Source of the DNA: Anas platyrhynchos
Taxonomy: Eukaryota > Chordata > Aves > Anseriformes > Anatidae
Direction: 5' to 3'
Length of the DNA: 64,000 bases
Assembly: GCF_047663525.1 (NCBI RefSeq)
Contig: NC_092621.1
Location: forward strand, 11,350,501-11,414,500
Positions within the stretch are counted from its first letter, which is position 1. Each line of letters starts with the position of its first letter. The position numbers were made by a program, and so were the translations under genes. Below, piece after piece: positions 23,301 to 38,300 of the stretch. Under the pieces are notes generated by a model that was not told the DNA's origin, made no database searches, and worked only from the letters and a program-made list of their open reading frames with translations.

Positions 23301-26300
23301 TGAATTTCTCCTCACGCTAAGTAAACTTTTAAATATCATGTAAAGAAAAAAAAATCATACCTCTTCTTTGTCACTTTGATGCAAATGGTTACAACGATCC
23401 AAAAAGCCATGTCCTCCAATTACCCATTCCTTCTGAATAAGGCTCTGAAAACCTGACTTTGTTCTGCTGTATGAATCCATCATCACTTGAACCAGACTGG
23501 AGATTACACAGCACAGATCAGTAGCACTCTCTTCTACAGAAGAGAAGAAAAAGGCTACATTGTCTACTAAGCCATTTCTAAAGTTTTTGTTAAGAAATCA
23601 AAGAACTACTGGCTTTACTGAAACAAAATTGTACTGCAAGCCCAGAGAAGCACATTCCTTCCAAATTATATACCCGAATGGAGTTAAACTCATATTTCTA
23701 ATACTTTTTTTGTGAAAACTTAAGGGTTTTTATGTACACTTATATCAGGATAAAACTTTGACAATTATACCTAAAAAGAAAGCTTTTAATACTGTAACTT
23801 CAGTCCATACTCCTTCCAGTCTACTACAGTGCACGTATTATCCCCCTGCATTATGCAACCAGGGCAGCTATTCAAGTCTACCCCTCCTAACCTGCATACA
23901 TCTTTTCACGAGGTGTGGCTGTGACTTAAGTATCCCTAAACATACACACATGGAGTGTGCAGCAGCACTGAAACTGCTTCCTCAAGCAATAAGCATGCTC
24001 TACCATTCAGGTGCCTTCTAGAAGCATCTCGTAACAAGTTACTCAAACAGCAGTGTGGGGGAAAAATCCCTGAATTGACAACACAAAAATAGGGTAATGG
24101 TTGACATTAAGATTGTTTTTTGTGTGATTACTTTCCTCAGTCTAGGCAAAGAGCTCAAGATGTGTACAATAAACATATTATTTAATAAGGAGATTGCATA
24201 TTATTCAGCATGCATCTAGAACAAAGGCATCCTCTCAGATAGTTCTTGTGTTCTAAGTTCTGTGTGTAACTCCTTCTCTTCCCCACCTGGAAGTACAGCA
24301 AAAGGTCCGGAAGACCTTTAATGAAAGCACATTAGGATAAGAACACATAAGAGGTAATGACTTTCATGCAGATTTATAAGCAGCTTACTCATTCATAATA
24401 TATTGTTCTTTGCCTGGAACTATACTTAAAGTGTTTGCTTTTATTTTGGTTGGTAGGGTTTTTGTTTGTTTCTGCTTTGTTTTTAAGCTACAGGAAGCAT
24501 TTCTAGGAATGTGCGAGCTTTAGCATACCTAAGTAGCAGATGCTTATGAATTGGACGAGGTTTTCCTGTAGATTACAAGCTTACAGCTTAAGCTACATTT
24601 AAAGGAGATCAGAAGAAAATGAAATGTAAGATACCTTCCTAATATATATATTTCCTGATTTTATATATTAAATAGGATAGTCTCATGAAATACTGACCGA
24701 TAAGGAGAACATTTGTATGCTGCCTTTCCAGACACTCAACAACTTCTATGGCTTTCTTCAAGACTCGCCTATTGTGGTACAAAAAAGATTAAGTGAACAT
24801 CCTAATCGCACTTTTAAAAACAAGTCTTTCACATTAGTCTCCCCTAAAAAGGGGAGAAAATATCACACTGTTGAAGCTTGCCTAGTCCTTTACAAACAAA
24901 AAGTCATGCTCAACTTCTGTGAATTAAAAAATATTTAGTTTCAAGACTTAAGAGGTATTTTATCTGGCAAAGAATCATGTATTTCCGTATTACCTCTGTG
25001 CATTCATAATACAGTACTCTATTCTGGATCAGTATAAACTGTAACAGACTAAAGTGTTGTTATTGCTAAAATCCAGACCTTTATCCTGAAGAGATGGTAC
25101 ATTGTCACATGGTCTGAACTTTTGGGTAGACCTGTGCGGTGTCAAGAGTTGGACTTGATGATCCTTAAGGGTCCCTTCCAACTCAGGATATTCTATGATT
25201 CTATGATTGTCTCACCTACTTTCAAATCTACTATAGTATGTTTCTCCCACAATCTTTCTGAGCACCAGAAGGATCAGCACCCAGATCTTGTAAGCAGGCA
25301 GACAGTATTTATTCAGAGAATATCATTAAACTAAAATGACAGAGGAATTACAGACCAGGTAAAACCAGATTTAACAGGGTTGGTTTCTAGTCCTAACTTC
25401 ATAAAGTTATTTTCAGCAGAAGTCTGCACAGAAACTAGGATTCTAGTAAAAGATTAGGTCTCGAAGCTGACTGTTTATTTTATAAGTGTGGAATTGTTTG
25501 ATTCTTTGTTTAAGCATCTAGAATAGTTAAGAAGGCATTCCTACTGATTCCAAGAAGCTAAGAATAGACTAATCCAGGAAGCAACTGGATCCAAGTATGG
25601 AAGCAACCAGTCTCAAAACAACTTAAGGATAGGAATTTGGGATAGTAAGTACTTTTAACTACTTCTAAGTTACATCCATGCATTTCTCAACATATAGTCT
25701 TCATTAGTACCTCTCATTCAACTTAAATTCAAGTTCTGGAATAATGAACGAACACTAAGGTCAATATTTGGTTATTATTTAGAATACAAAGAACTGAAGC
25801 TGACTGGAGAAAACCACAGGAATACTTCATAGTAAACAAGCCAATCACAGAATAAGCTGACAGACAATTAAGCCAACACAAAATAACACTAAAAATAAAA
25901 CAACCTCAACATTCCACTACAACAAGCCTTGCGTTAAGCCAACACCATTCCAAGACTTACTCACTGTGGACTGCTGAGAGAAGAAAAAGAACTTGAGGAA
26001 TAATCAGGAGAGGAAGGGGACAAAACTGAGAACAACTGTCATTTTATAAATCTGTGGTGGGCTAGCATCTTGCAGTTCATCCCATCCTAAAGGATATTAT
26101 AGAAGTAGAGAGTACAGAGAACGGCAAGGCTAGTCAGAGACATGGAATTGGTTTCATGCAAGAAAAGATTCTTCAGTTTGGAAAGAAGGTGACTAAGTAC
26201 AGGAGGGAAGTTACTGATCTGTAGCTTTTCTTATAGGTTCGTTGAATGAGTTTAGTTGGAAATGATCTGCTGCTTCCTACATCTTTTAATGTGGGAGGCT

Positions 26301-29300
26301 TAACACAATTGCACACTGCAAAAATACTGTCATCTCGTAGAAATAAGATATACATAGGACCGTAAGTCTGTCTTCATTTTCTTTCCTACTGGAAAGGTGA
26401 GTAACAGTTTCTTGAAATACAAAGATCTCTCAGAAACACTACAAATTCCTTTAACAACTTGAAACCCAGAAAAATATGGGTATCTATAGATATAGCAAAC
26501 CTGATAATCTCCAGCCAGTTTGTGCTCTCCAGTAACGAAAACCATTTCACATCAGTTGCCCAGAAGTCTGCACTATTATCTGAAAAAAAAAGTTTACTTA
26601 TTTGTAGTGCTACTTAATAGCCATCCATTACATTATTCCTCAATTATGAAGGGCTATAAGACAATCAGTAATAAGGAGTTAGTAAATCATGATCACCAGG
26701 AAAGTTGACACTATTTATAATTAAACCAATAAGTAAAGTAGCCTTACAAATACATGCACATGTAAAGCTTTGTAGCACAACAGGCTTTTAGAGTAAGTAC
26801 GCTGTAGGTTCATAGTAACCAGACCAAGTAAATAAATCTGATGGCAAAAATGGAGAAGTATAAGTTTAATCAGAGGAGATGAATTCTTTTGAGTTCCAGT
26901 AGCCTGGACCTTAAAGCACGAGCTATACAAAGACTAACATAAGGAGGTATGATTTTGAAAGTCACCACTATTGGAGCCAGAAATAAGTGGATTTTAGAAG
27001 GGAGTTACACAAGTTTATGAGATGGAAAAATACCAAGACAAGTGTTAAGCAGTTTTCACCGCAACTATAAAAGAGGCATTAAAACATCAAAAAGGCAATA
27101 ACAAGGATAAACCATGAGAATAATACCACAGTCATTTAACTCTTACAAATTTCTCTAGGATGTTTGTAGCTGGTTAAAAACAACAGAAACATCTACTGCT
27201 TTTATTTCTACTGAAGTCAATATTCAGAAACTGAAAGGCTCTCACTAGCCTATATGGTCAATTAAAACCAGAAGAGATCACCTTTCCTACATAAGACACA
27301 AACCTTTAAGTCCCAGGGTCTATGACAGTCCTACTAAAACAATTTGATATCGTTTGATACATCGTACTTCCTCCCCAACCCTCTGTGCCACTCTGATACT
27401 TCAGTTCTTCATGCTTCCATATAATTTTTCACCCAAGTCTCTCCATATGCTTCCAATGTTCACTCCCAACTGCTCTCTGCAACTTAAGTGCTGTAGTGCA
27501 TCTTCAAAGCTCTCTAGTCATTTCTATTCACATTAAACATCATTTTTCTCTGATCTTTTCCGATTGACATTCAAGTTCACTTCCATATAAAGAACTTTAA
27601 AGTTAAAAAGTATTTATAAAGTATAAAAGTACTTTACTTTAAAGTTATACATACTTTAAGTATGTATATTACACTACTTCAAGACAGACACCATTTACTC
27701 CCCAGTTCACCTTCTTTCCATCCAAGTTTTGAATGCATATTTTTGAAGGGCATATTCTAAGTCTCATGTTCCATTTAGCTTATCATCACTATCTGAAAGA
27801 CTTCTATTCCATTCTGAAATTGGTGCAAGAGTATAGCACCAATTTTTAGTCCTATCAAAAAAAGAAAACCTCCAAAGTCACGATGCCAAGGAAAAGAGAT
27901 TTGTCATCTTTGCCTGCCAAAATATTACATTTTCACCCAAGATGATTACACTTCACTTGTAATATAAATGTGCATTAGTTCTCTTACATTATAGACAACA
28001 TGGAATTCAGTTTACTTCAAAAATCTGAGTAGCTAAATTTGGTGTTGTGCTTTGTTGTATGTTTTTTGTTGTTGTTCCGTTGCACTGATTAGACTCAACT
28101 ACTTGAATGTAGGCCTCTATAAACAATTGCCTAGTCTGGCACTTCCATTCCATCCAAAGTTATCTCCAAGTCAAAACAGGAACTTCTTTTTAAAAGCCAG
28201 AACAAAACACTTCCAGTTTGCTTTACCCTCAACCGTGGCATTTTTCTTAATATTTTCTTAATAACATTACAATGGAGAACAAGCTTTCCCTTTCTCCCCA
28301 TCTTCTATGGGGAAGAAATACTTCACTAGGATTTGAGAACTGATATACTTGAAGTCTTGTTCACAGTGTGCAAAGAAATGGCACACACAGACTTCTGATC
28401 AGTCAAGCAGAACTAGTATTAGTCCTTGCAAAATTGTTCCCCTTATTTGAAATGTAAAAAGATACAAGTTTTCCAATCAAAATACTCTTTCAAGAAGCTA
28501 CCTATTTGTTTCAGCTTTTTTTAATAAGGATTTTTTTTAATTTCAAAATTCTCTTCAGATTGGGCATGCATTCAGGAAATTTAAAACCACACTGAAAGTT
28601 ACTGAAAACAAATTAACTAGGCATGCATCGAACAAAAATAATGGTTACTGTGTTCGGATTTTGAAAAGCAATGTTAAGGCAGATGATTCATGTAAGATCA
28701 TAATTCTTATGCAAAAATTTGCCTGAATGGTTCTCACACTCCTAGTACTTAATGTTATATTCAGTGAACTGTAGTCTACTAACAAAATTTATTTAAAAGT
28801 TTTATGATAAAATGGAATGTGTATTTCCTTTTGTTTTAAATGTTGTAAATGTACTACTCCTACATTATTTTAACTTAGTGTTTTGTGAGATGTTGAGCAA
28901 CTCAAATTCAAACCTTGGCCTTTTTCTTATAAGAGGGCAAAGTATTAGAAATTACATGAAAATACAGGCAACTGTTTTTAGCTCTGAAGTAATATGAAGG
29001 ATTCACTATGAATTTGACAGTGTATTCTAGAAAAACATCTTCAGTATAAACCAATATCTCAAATGCCAAATGCCTCATATCCTAGACTGCTCTTCAGCGT
29101 CACCAAAATACTTACTGCAAATTTAACAAGCTATTCATGCTAATTAACATACAATTTCAACTTACCAGCTACAATCCATGTATTAAATCAACAGAACTTA
29201 CATGCTGTATGTAGGGTACACTACAAATATACAGCTCCTCAGTGATGACCAGTTGCTTTATGTCTAACATCAGTAGCTTTAGGTGAACTGTCCTCAGCGT

Positions 29301-32300
29301 TCAGCATGTCACCAGAGGATACTGCAACACTTACACTCATTATCCTGTAAAGACCCACTTTTCCAAGATGGTCTAACTGCACATTTTGAACAATTGCAAG
29401 TTGGTGTGGAGCCTTTATTATGCTAGTATCTGAGATCCATGTAGTTTCATGGCAGCAAAATAGTTAAGGAGTCCCAGAAAAGAGCCTGAAAGCCTAGATT
29501 ACACTTTCACATGGCTCCAGGTTCCACCCCTTCCAAGTGTACTTGTTATTTACAGTGGTTATGTACAGCTCTACAGCCAGAATGACAACAGAATTTTAAT
29601 CAGGCTCATGCTTCCTACTTTTTTATGTGTAACTAGTTTACAACAAAAGCAAGGGAAAAATTAATTAGCATTTACTCTTAACTCTTGACATAGCCTAAAG
29701 GATTAAAAAGCTTAACACTGAGCATTCAATTTCTGTGGACCAGAGAGAATTCAAAGTCTCACATCAATTTCAATCCAGCTAATGTATTCAAACTAACATT
29801 TAAACTCCAGTAAGTCGCTCTTGAAAAAAGATTTTCAGATACTGTGACTGCTTAGCAAGAGGTACTAAGTTTAAGTACTACAGATCTCCATTAGTACACC
29901 AGTCCTAAGCACAGTTCTCATTTATATATTTAAAAGTCTGCTTTTAACCACCATCAGAAGCCAGACACCAATCAAGACAAGCAATACGTTCATTAGGCAT
30001 GAAACAGCATTGTCGTGCCTTGCTTCTCAGTCCCTTTAGAGATTAACAAGTAAAATTTGCCTTACCTATCAAAAACAGCTGCTTGTATCTTGTGTATGCA
30101 GTCTGGATATCTTGCAGAGATGGAAGGCTGCTTGACAAGTCATCTGTCTTCAGGAGTTCATAGGGAGGTTTGCTAATTGTCTTGTAGATTCTAGATCAAA
30201 TCATCAAGAAATTAAAGCTTTCTCCTTCACAAAAGAAACAATGCACCACTGAACTACCACCACTGAAGACAAAGTTAGCAGATATGGTGTGGGAAACAGC
30301 TGTAAGACTAAGTGATACACACCCATAAAAGTTAATGGCCTCCATACACATCTAAATACTGGTTGGAAGCTTATGACAATACCACCTACAAGCTTAGGAC
30401 AAGTTTTGCTGCTCTGACCTCTTATACAAAGGGATGTTCATGCGTATTTGTGCAATTTTATGAATACTACAAAGAATACTTGACTTCTATTACTGCTTCT
30501 TTAGTAGGCGGTATTCACTGGAGGCCAGGCACCAAAACTGTTTTAATAGCAGGCTATATAGAAGTAAATCCAGAAAGACCAGATGGACAGAAACACCCAA
30601 ATCTCCCAGTAGACACTTATTTTTCCTGACTTTTACCAAGTTGTATTCTGACAAGTAACTGCCAGGTCTGCTCATGAAACATGTGAATAAAAAGAAAATA
30701 TTTTAATTGTTTTGATTCAAGACAGTATACCTGCCTTGTACTTCCTTACATATCTGCATTTTTCCCCTAGGAGGGGACAAAAATGCTAGGTCATATAAAG
30801 CTTTGATTTGGACTCAGAATAACCTCTGGAGCCTGAATGAGAGAGGTCATCTGTGAATACCGTACTTGAACAGATATATTAGTAAACATCTCTGTTGTCA
30901 GGCTGACTCTTTATTGTCAAGATTTGGGAAGAGCTACTCCAGCCTGTACTTCAGAAGCAAAGCTTTGCAGACACTTGGCCAGTATACAAGAGAGTATCTA
31001 GTTTCCTGTTTATTGTAGAACAGGACCCTGCTTTAAGAAAGAACCACAGGAGTCCATGTGAGAATGCAGATCATTGTACCTACTGGGAGATGTATCAGAT
31101 CAAAAGAGAATAGAGCGAAAGCAATCATTTCAATTTGGAAATAGTATCATAATTGACAAATAATTTCTGGCAGAAGATCTGGTACTAAACAAACCATTTC
31201 AATAAAAGAAGCTGTTAATAGTATACATCTGCGGTGTGGTTGAGTTCAGATACTCATCACAATGGCTTAACACACCCTTATGGACAACTTGTGTATATAT
31301 ATTTAAATATTAGTGGTTAACCACCTGCACTCCACAGCAAAAAATACGTATAACAATACCTCCCACAAGTTCAGATGGCCACAGACAAGAGGTCAGAATA
31401 TCAGTTATACATTGTTAGAGCTTACTGCTAGTTTTACTTTCACATTTTGAAACAGCATTAAGAAGAGACAAGACAAGTAAACTTCCCCATTTCAGAGGAA
31501 AATGATAAAGAACCTGCAGGAAGGGTCAAAAGCCCTTGCAAGAATAATTTTAAAAACAAAAAGAGGTTTAAGAGACTAATCAAGTTACCATCTATTAGTT
31601 CTGTATGATCAACAGGCTCCGTATCTATTATGAAGAAGCAAGAATTATAAATTGTATGTACGGACCTATCTTATAGCTTGCTCCTAAGAGAGAAGTTCTC
31701 TCCAGGACCCAAGTCACAAAAACAGTCAGGGAAAAAAGAGCACTAAGTCATTGCTGTAACTCCCAGACAGGCGACTGTGCTCTTAAAAGGATTTATGCTA
31801 TGTTTGGCATTTTTGAAACTGCTGAGTAAAATCAGCACACTAACTTGGCTGAAGCAAAATACTGTCTTGCCACCATATAATCAGAGTAGCAAATGTGAAC
31901 CAATAAATTGTCTCAGCCATTCTGGGTCACTTTATCTAACATTACCTAAGAGCAAGAATCTAGTTGAAAGGACAGCTGAGTTTACAAAAATTTAAAACCT
32001 CAGCTTGCAAATTCAAGTTTTGATACAAAGAGTCTGAATTTCACTTCCTTACAAACACAACTAGGCCTATCAGTTAACGATACTTTCACTGTACTTAAGA
32101 CCTAAAGAATTTGGTGCTGCTTTATTTAATAAACCAGTTTGTACAGAAATTCTTCTGGTGTGTATATATACAAATACATATAGGCAAGTAAGCCTTCAGT
32201 GATGTTACAGTCCAGCACAATTTACAAGTGATGCTGTTAGGCCAAGGGCTTAAAACCACTCCACTACAGAGAACTACTTTTAGATCTAGAACTTGTTTCC

Positions 32301-35300
32301 TGATGCGTGCAAGCTTAAAGATATAGCATATATGGAAAAAGAGAAGCAAGGTCCATACCAAGCAAAGTGTTGTGGACAGAATAGCTATTACTGACCCATC
32401 CAAGAAGGCTTTTTGCATTTGTGCAGTACTGTCATCCTGTTCTTTGGGAAATGCAGACATTTTGAGAAGAGCAGCACCGTTATGGCAAGACCAACACCAA
32501 ATCTGCAGAAAGACATTTACCAGGTGGATAAAAGTTGGTAAACTGTCCAGTACAAAATAGTTGCCTGAGTGACTGAGTCATTACAAGATGTTTCTTTATG
32601 CCGTGCTTTGAGTATTTGGTGCATTCAGTGAATCTATCAGTAACAGCACACTCCTACATTTGCACCCCAACTATATGTCTCAGTATACTGCATTACCACT
32701 TGGAAATTTTAAGTTAGGCTTTATACAAGCACAGGAAAATGTAAGTATACATAAGATATAAGATTATAACAAAACATTGCTTTCTCAACTGTGTTCATGG
32801 GTGAAAAATGGATCAAAATGGCTATGGCCAAAGTATTTTAGAAGATACTCTGAAGATGGCTGTTGTAACTAACTCACACTAGTTTCTCCACATAGGTGGT
32901 AGCATTTTTCTTACAGTTCAGCCTTGAGATAACTCAATAGATCCTGTCATGCCTTCCCACATGAACTGTTCATGAGAAGTCACCTAGGCACATGAAACAC
33001 TCCACAACTGAAACAAGCTGTTCCAGTTTGTTGCAGACTTTCCCTATAGCAAGTCAGTCCTCAAAGTTTCTTATTTCCCTTAAACAATTTGAGTCACACC
33101 TCCTGCTTGAACCTCTTAAACTGATCTTTAAACTCAATGTGAAATTAAGAATCAGTATCCTTTTCATAAGAATTATGAAAGCCAAATTGGGAAGTTAAGA
33201 GTTCTGTGCTACCAATTTACACTAGCAAAAAATGCTGCATCATTACAGCCATACTACTTATCAGTACCCAAGGGTATTGGAGATATTCAACTCTGAGCAT
33301 GCATAGTGCTCACCTCAATATCTAAAGACCATTTCAAGCCCTACATCCCGCCTCAGCTAGATGTCAGCTAGTACTCAGTCATGAAAAACAGGCTGATGGA
33401 AATAAAATTAGTAGTATGTGTGGAGTACAGGACATTAGGCATTTTATTTAAGTGCATGGTGCTTTGAATTGAATCAGACTACTCTGTTTACTCTACTCTG
33501 TTTAGGGGAATACAAAATACTGTGCACCTCTCCTTCCAAAACCTATTTTCCCTTCTATAAACTAAGTACTCTAAACATGACCTGTTAAAAACAAGTTCAA
33601 AAATAATATGCAGTAACATCTGAAATGTTAGTTGAATTGTCTTCTCAGTAGAAGCAGCCATGCAAATATACTTACAGGAATGCCTCTGCCTTCATACTTC
33701 AAGATAGTCTCTTCAGAAACACATATCGGAACAACAAAATATAGAGGCAACCTAAGATGATAAAAAAGTTTATTGCACTTGAGAACTGAAAAAGGAACAT
33801 CTCCAAACTCCTTTTAACAACAGCAAGTGCTCTACCCCACATGATAATTACTTATTCACTCTTACAACTAGAAAAGTTTTAACTAGATAATTAGATTGTC
33901 CTCAACACCCTTGCTTTATTTCCAGCTGGATAATGTATTCTCTTCCAACCTTGAGATGTTATTTTCACTGCAACACTACCCTGCCTTTACAATGCTGCAA
34001 TTAACTCCTACATTTAATTGTAACATCCAAAACTGATCATTAAGACTGCCTTGGCTCTCTCACTCTTCGACATTTCAAAAATACCATTGTAATGCTGGAT
34101 AACTACTTCCATTTTTATTTCTTGTAAGCTGTTTTCATAACAGTTTAAAGATGCCATTTGATGTATTATGAATTTCCAGCATCAGACAGCACTTTTATGT
34201 TAAAGGGCCACAGAAGTAATGATATGTACTTAACCTCAGTTTGGGTCTCAAGACAGCTCCAGAATGAACAAACATGATATAGCTCTACTTTGAAAATTGG
34301 TCTTTGTTTCCAAGGTCTGTGAAGCTTTTCAGGAATTGACTACTGAACAGTAATATACCAAGTATTGTATAGATCTCAAAGGAATCACCTACAGATACTC
34401 CCTAGCAAATCTGACAGATGAACACACCTTTAACCTTCCACTACAGGACATGCAATTTAGTTTCCATTAGCGCATTTGCAGATATACTTCAAACCAGTTA
34501 CTTGAGATACTTAGTCTGCCTCTGTCCCCAGCTAAAACAGTAAGAAACCTCAGTTGCATGTTAAAGTCTTACCAAAGTAAAGATATAAGACCAATAGCAT
34601 CATCTTGACTGATAAGTGTAGGTACTATGTGTACAGATTTTCTATTCCACATTAAGGTGGTATTCTTCACCCCTGAAGATATTCAAAATTTGACAGATTA
34701 AGCCTGACCTAACACTGAAGTTCAGGGTTCTGTAAAATGACCTGGGGTCCCAAATCAAAATGGAAAACAAATCCTACAAAATGTTATAATGCTACCTCTT
34801 GATGATGAGCATTAATTTTTACAAGCATTAGTGAGATGTATAAATAAACGTCATCATTAGACAGGGCAAGCTTACTTTTCAGAAATTCTGTAGCCTTCAT
34901 TGGTTGTCACCACTTTGTATTGCACATTCCCCTTGGTTCGCTCCAACTCATTGCGCCAGTCCTCAAGAGTATCAAACATGACTGTTTGGTTTCTTTCATC
35001 TGTTAGACATCAATTATGACAATTCAGATATTGCATTTTGTTTAATGCTCATTCTTTCATCAAAAACAGGAGTTTCCCACTGAAGACAGTATTTCAGGCA
35101 TTTGATAAGAACGGAAAAATTGATTACAGCAGTTAGACTCAGTTAATTCAACCCAGATTTCTTCTGTATTTTTATTTAGCCACGTCAGCAGCAGTTACAA
35201 CAGCAGGCTGATTTAGCCACAGATCTTAATTACAAGCCACAACTTATGGAGCAATGCCAATCATCTTAGACACTGGTCATAATTAAGCATCATGCAACAC

Positions 35301-38300
35301 TGAAATAGCTAACAAATACCAAGCAGAGCTACAGTTTCCATGGCAGACATGATGGCAAGTTGAAGCTTTTTACTGTAAGAAGATAAAGCAGTTGAAAAAC
35401 CTACAGCTGGAAACAGAACATTACAAGCTGTAGGAGACAAGTTAAAATTTGAAGAGTCATACCGTGAGACATGCAAAACCCAATTTTTAAAGAATGAGAA
35501 GTAGGCATTTATTACTGAAGACAGTTGTGAAATTATGAAGTGTGAAACACTTTAATGTTGCTGTAAAAGATTAAGCTTCTTCCACATTTGCTTAGTCTAT
35601 ACCTGGACAAACTTATCTTCCTGATGTTTGTAGTTCTAACTGAATACCAATTGCAGCTGAAGCCTCAAAAGCTACCTGAGCCAGTAACATACCCTTGCAG
35701 CAAAGAAAGCCAGCGTATCCTCAGGCTGCATTAGCAAAACCACTGTGTATGGGTTGAGTGAGGTATGGGTTTCTCAATTCAGCACACGTGAAACCGTGGC
35801 CAGAGTGCTGTATGCAGTGCTGGGCTCCCCAGTACAAGACAGGCACACTGAACCAAGTCCAGGAAAGTCCCACTAAGGGCTTGCCGAAGCACCAGATATG
35901 AGAGCCGAACACTGGGATCAGTCAGGCTTGGAGGAGAAAGCTGTATGGGATCTCAGTGTATATAAATTCCTGATTAAGAATGAATAGAGGAAACAGGGAG
36001 TAAAGAAGATGGAGCTAGACTCTCAGAGGCATCCAGTGACACGACAAACAGCAGCATACACAAGTTAGGATACAGAATATTCTATTTAAATGTAAGAGGA
36101 AACTTATTTGTTTCATTATTTGGCCATTCTCATAGCAGTTTGCCCAGAAGTGTTGTGGAATGACTATATCCTTGCATATATGCAAAACCCAAATGGATAT
36201 GGCCCTGGAAAACCTCACCCAGTTGATCCTACTCTGAGGGATGCAAGGCAAGTGGGAGAAGGAGATGGGGCATGCACACAACTAACTGATTTCCAGTTTT
36301 CACTTAACTTCAATTGTTTGTAATCATGAAATATTTCAATAAGTCTTTTTTAACACCACAGGCACGTCAAAACATCCTTCTGCAAAAGGGGCAGGTGTTC
36401 CTGGTACACCAAGAATCAGGTTAACTCAAAAATGTACTGTTATGTCAGGTGAAGTCAAAGCTATGAAATGCTAGAGAATGAACTAACAACTGTTCATATT
36501 AAACTTTGCAGCTTACTATATTATTAGCCAAGTTTGATCAAGTGGGAAGGTTATGTAATAAGTTAACTATGAGATAAGGACGAAGTCATACAACTACTCA
36601 AACCTCATTATGCAAACGTATACTTTTTTGTAGATATCTGGGAGAAGCAGATTGCTTGTAAGAAGAGCAAAAAGGGAAATTCTTTCCATCAGTTGCAACT
36701 GCAACTGTAATAATTTAAAAATTAAGAGCAGGAAGTTTGGTTCACTGCAATGGTACAGAACACCATAATAAATTAAGCAAAATACTTTCTAGATGAGACT
36801 ACTCTGGGCAGAAGCACATGAAAAGCATTTGCATACACTGAACAGTTTTCAATCCATACATACTACTCAGAAAATTTCTGTGCAACTCCACAAAGATCAA
36901 TCATAGATGATTTAGATATTTTTATCAACAAGTAATTTTTCTCTTCTCATGCATTGTTAGAATCTTCAGAAGCAAACTGCTAACCAGGCAGAGTTATAAA
37001 GCAAGTGCAAACTCAGCTACTAAGTGTCCCAGACTGCTTAAGGAACTAACAGCATGCAACAAATACTACCTAAAAATATAAAAACATTTACCTGTGTTAT
37101 TTGGGGCAGCTGATGCATAAGAGAACAAAAACAAGCGTTTAAGCAGCTTAGGAGTCTGGCTATGATGAATTATGCCACTGACAATCTAGGAAAGGACCAA
37201 AAATTAACACCCAAGCAGACTAATAAAACAGTGTAAACAGTACCACTTTTTAATCCTCTCTCCCAAAAACAAAGTTGTTCCATGGGTTCTATCCCCAACA
37301 GCTGAAAAGTAACTTTTGGAAAGCCTTCTCCATTGTCTGTAGAATGTACATATTTGACTCTGTGAGAAGCATGACACATATTAAACTTACAGAATGACTC
37401 TTATTATTTAAAACTACAAAAACTCCTAGTTTAGAGTTCAAATTAACTCAAAAGAATTCAAATTATCAGAAAAATAACTGCTTCCATATGAGCAAGGCTT
37501 AAGTTCATAATGCAGTAAAATAATATCTTGAAAACACAGAATAGCATTACACATTTGCCTAAGTTGAAGCTAATTATATGCAGTACTCTCAAACTCTACT
37601 TCTCTTCAAAGAGCCAGTGCATGTTTAATTGTTATACATGTTACATTAGTTTAAAAAAAATACTGAAATCTTTTACTCTCTCAGAAAGCACTTCAAATTA
37701 AAGGGATCTCTCAGAGTACACCATATCCTTCTCTGATCCCCAATGAAGAAATCAACACTCAACAGCAAGCTTAAGAAGAGGAAAAACACAAATGAAGTTA
37801 CTATACTTACTCTTTTTACTTCCTCTTCTTTTGTGAATCTCAGGCAGAAATTAAATACTCTAAGGTCTTTACAGTAGATAATTAGCTTCTCTGGGTATTT
37901 TCTCAGTTGTCCAGTTAGAAGTTTCTTTTTCTCATCATAAACTAAAAAATTAAGTAAATATCAAAAAACTTTGTCATTACTTGGTAAAACTATCCCTGCT
38001 TGACACCTCAAAATTCCAGAAACTAATTCAAGCCCAAGTCAAAATAAGCACCATATAGCAGCATTGCAAGTTCTTGTGCTGATACACTCAAGGTTTTTTA
38101 AATAAACCCACTCAAGCTACTCACTATAAAATAGGAACTGAACTTAAGAGCAAGCCAGCTGCTCAGTGATTACCTCTGTACACATTCTGGCTGCACAGGA
38201 AGTTCAAAGTTTTGATAAACATAAAGAATTTAGCAGTTTTGACAAAAAGAGTCCCCAGGCAACCATCTGTATTAAGTTCCCTAAAAGATTTTTTTTTAAA

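Noticed and set aside
32122-32395. Continuation of the exon 9 frame past the donor
   Set aside because: The GTCAGT donor at 32395 and in-frame joining to exon 10 ([11 protein letters not shown]) match the family; the hydrophobic continuation is intron.
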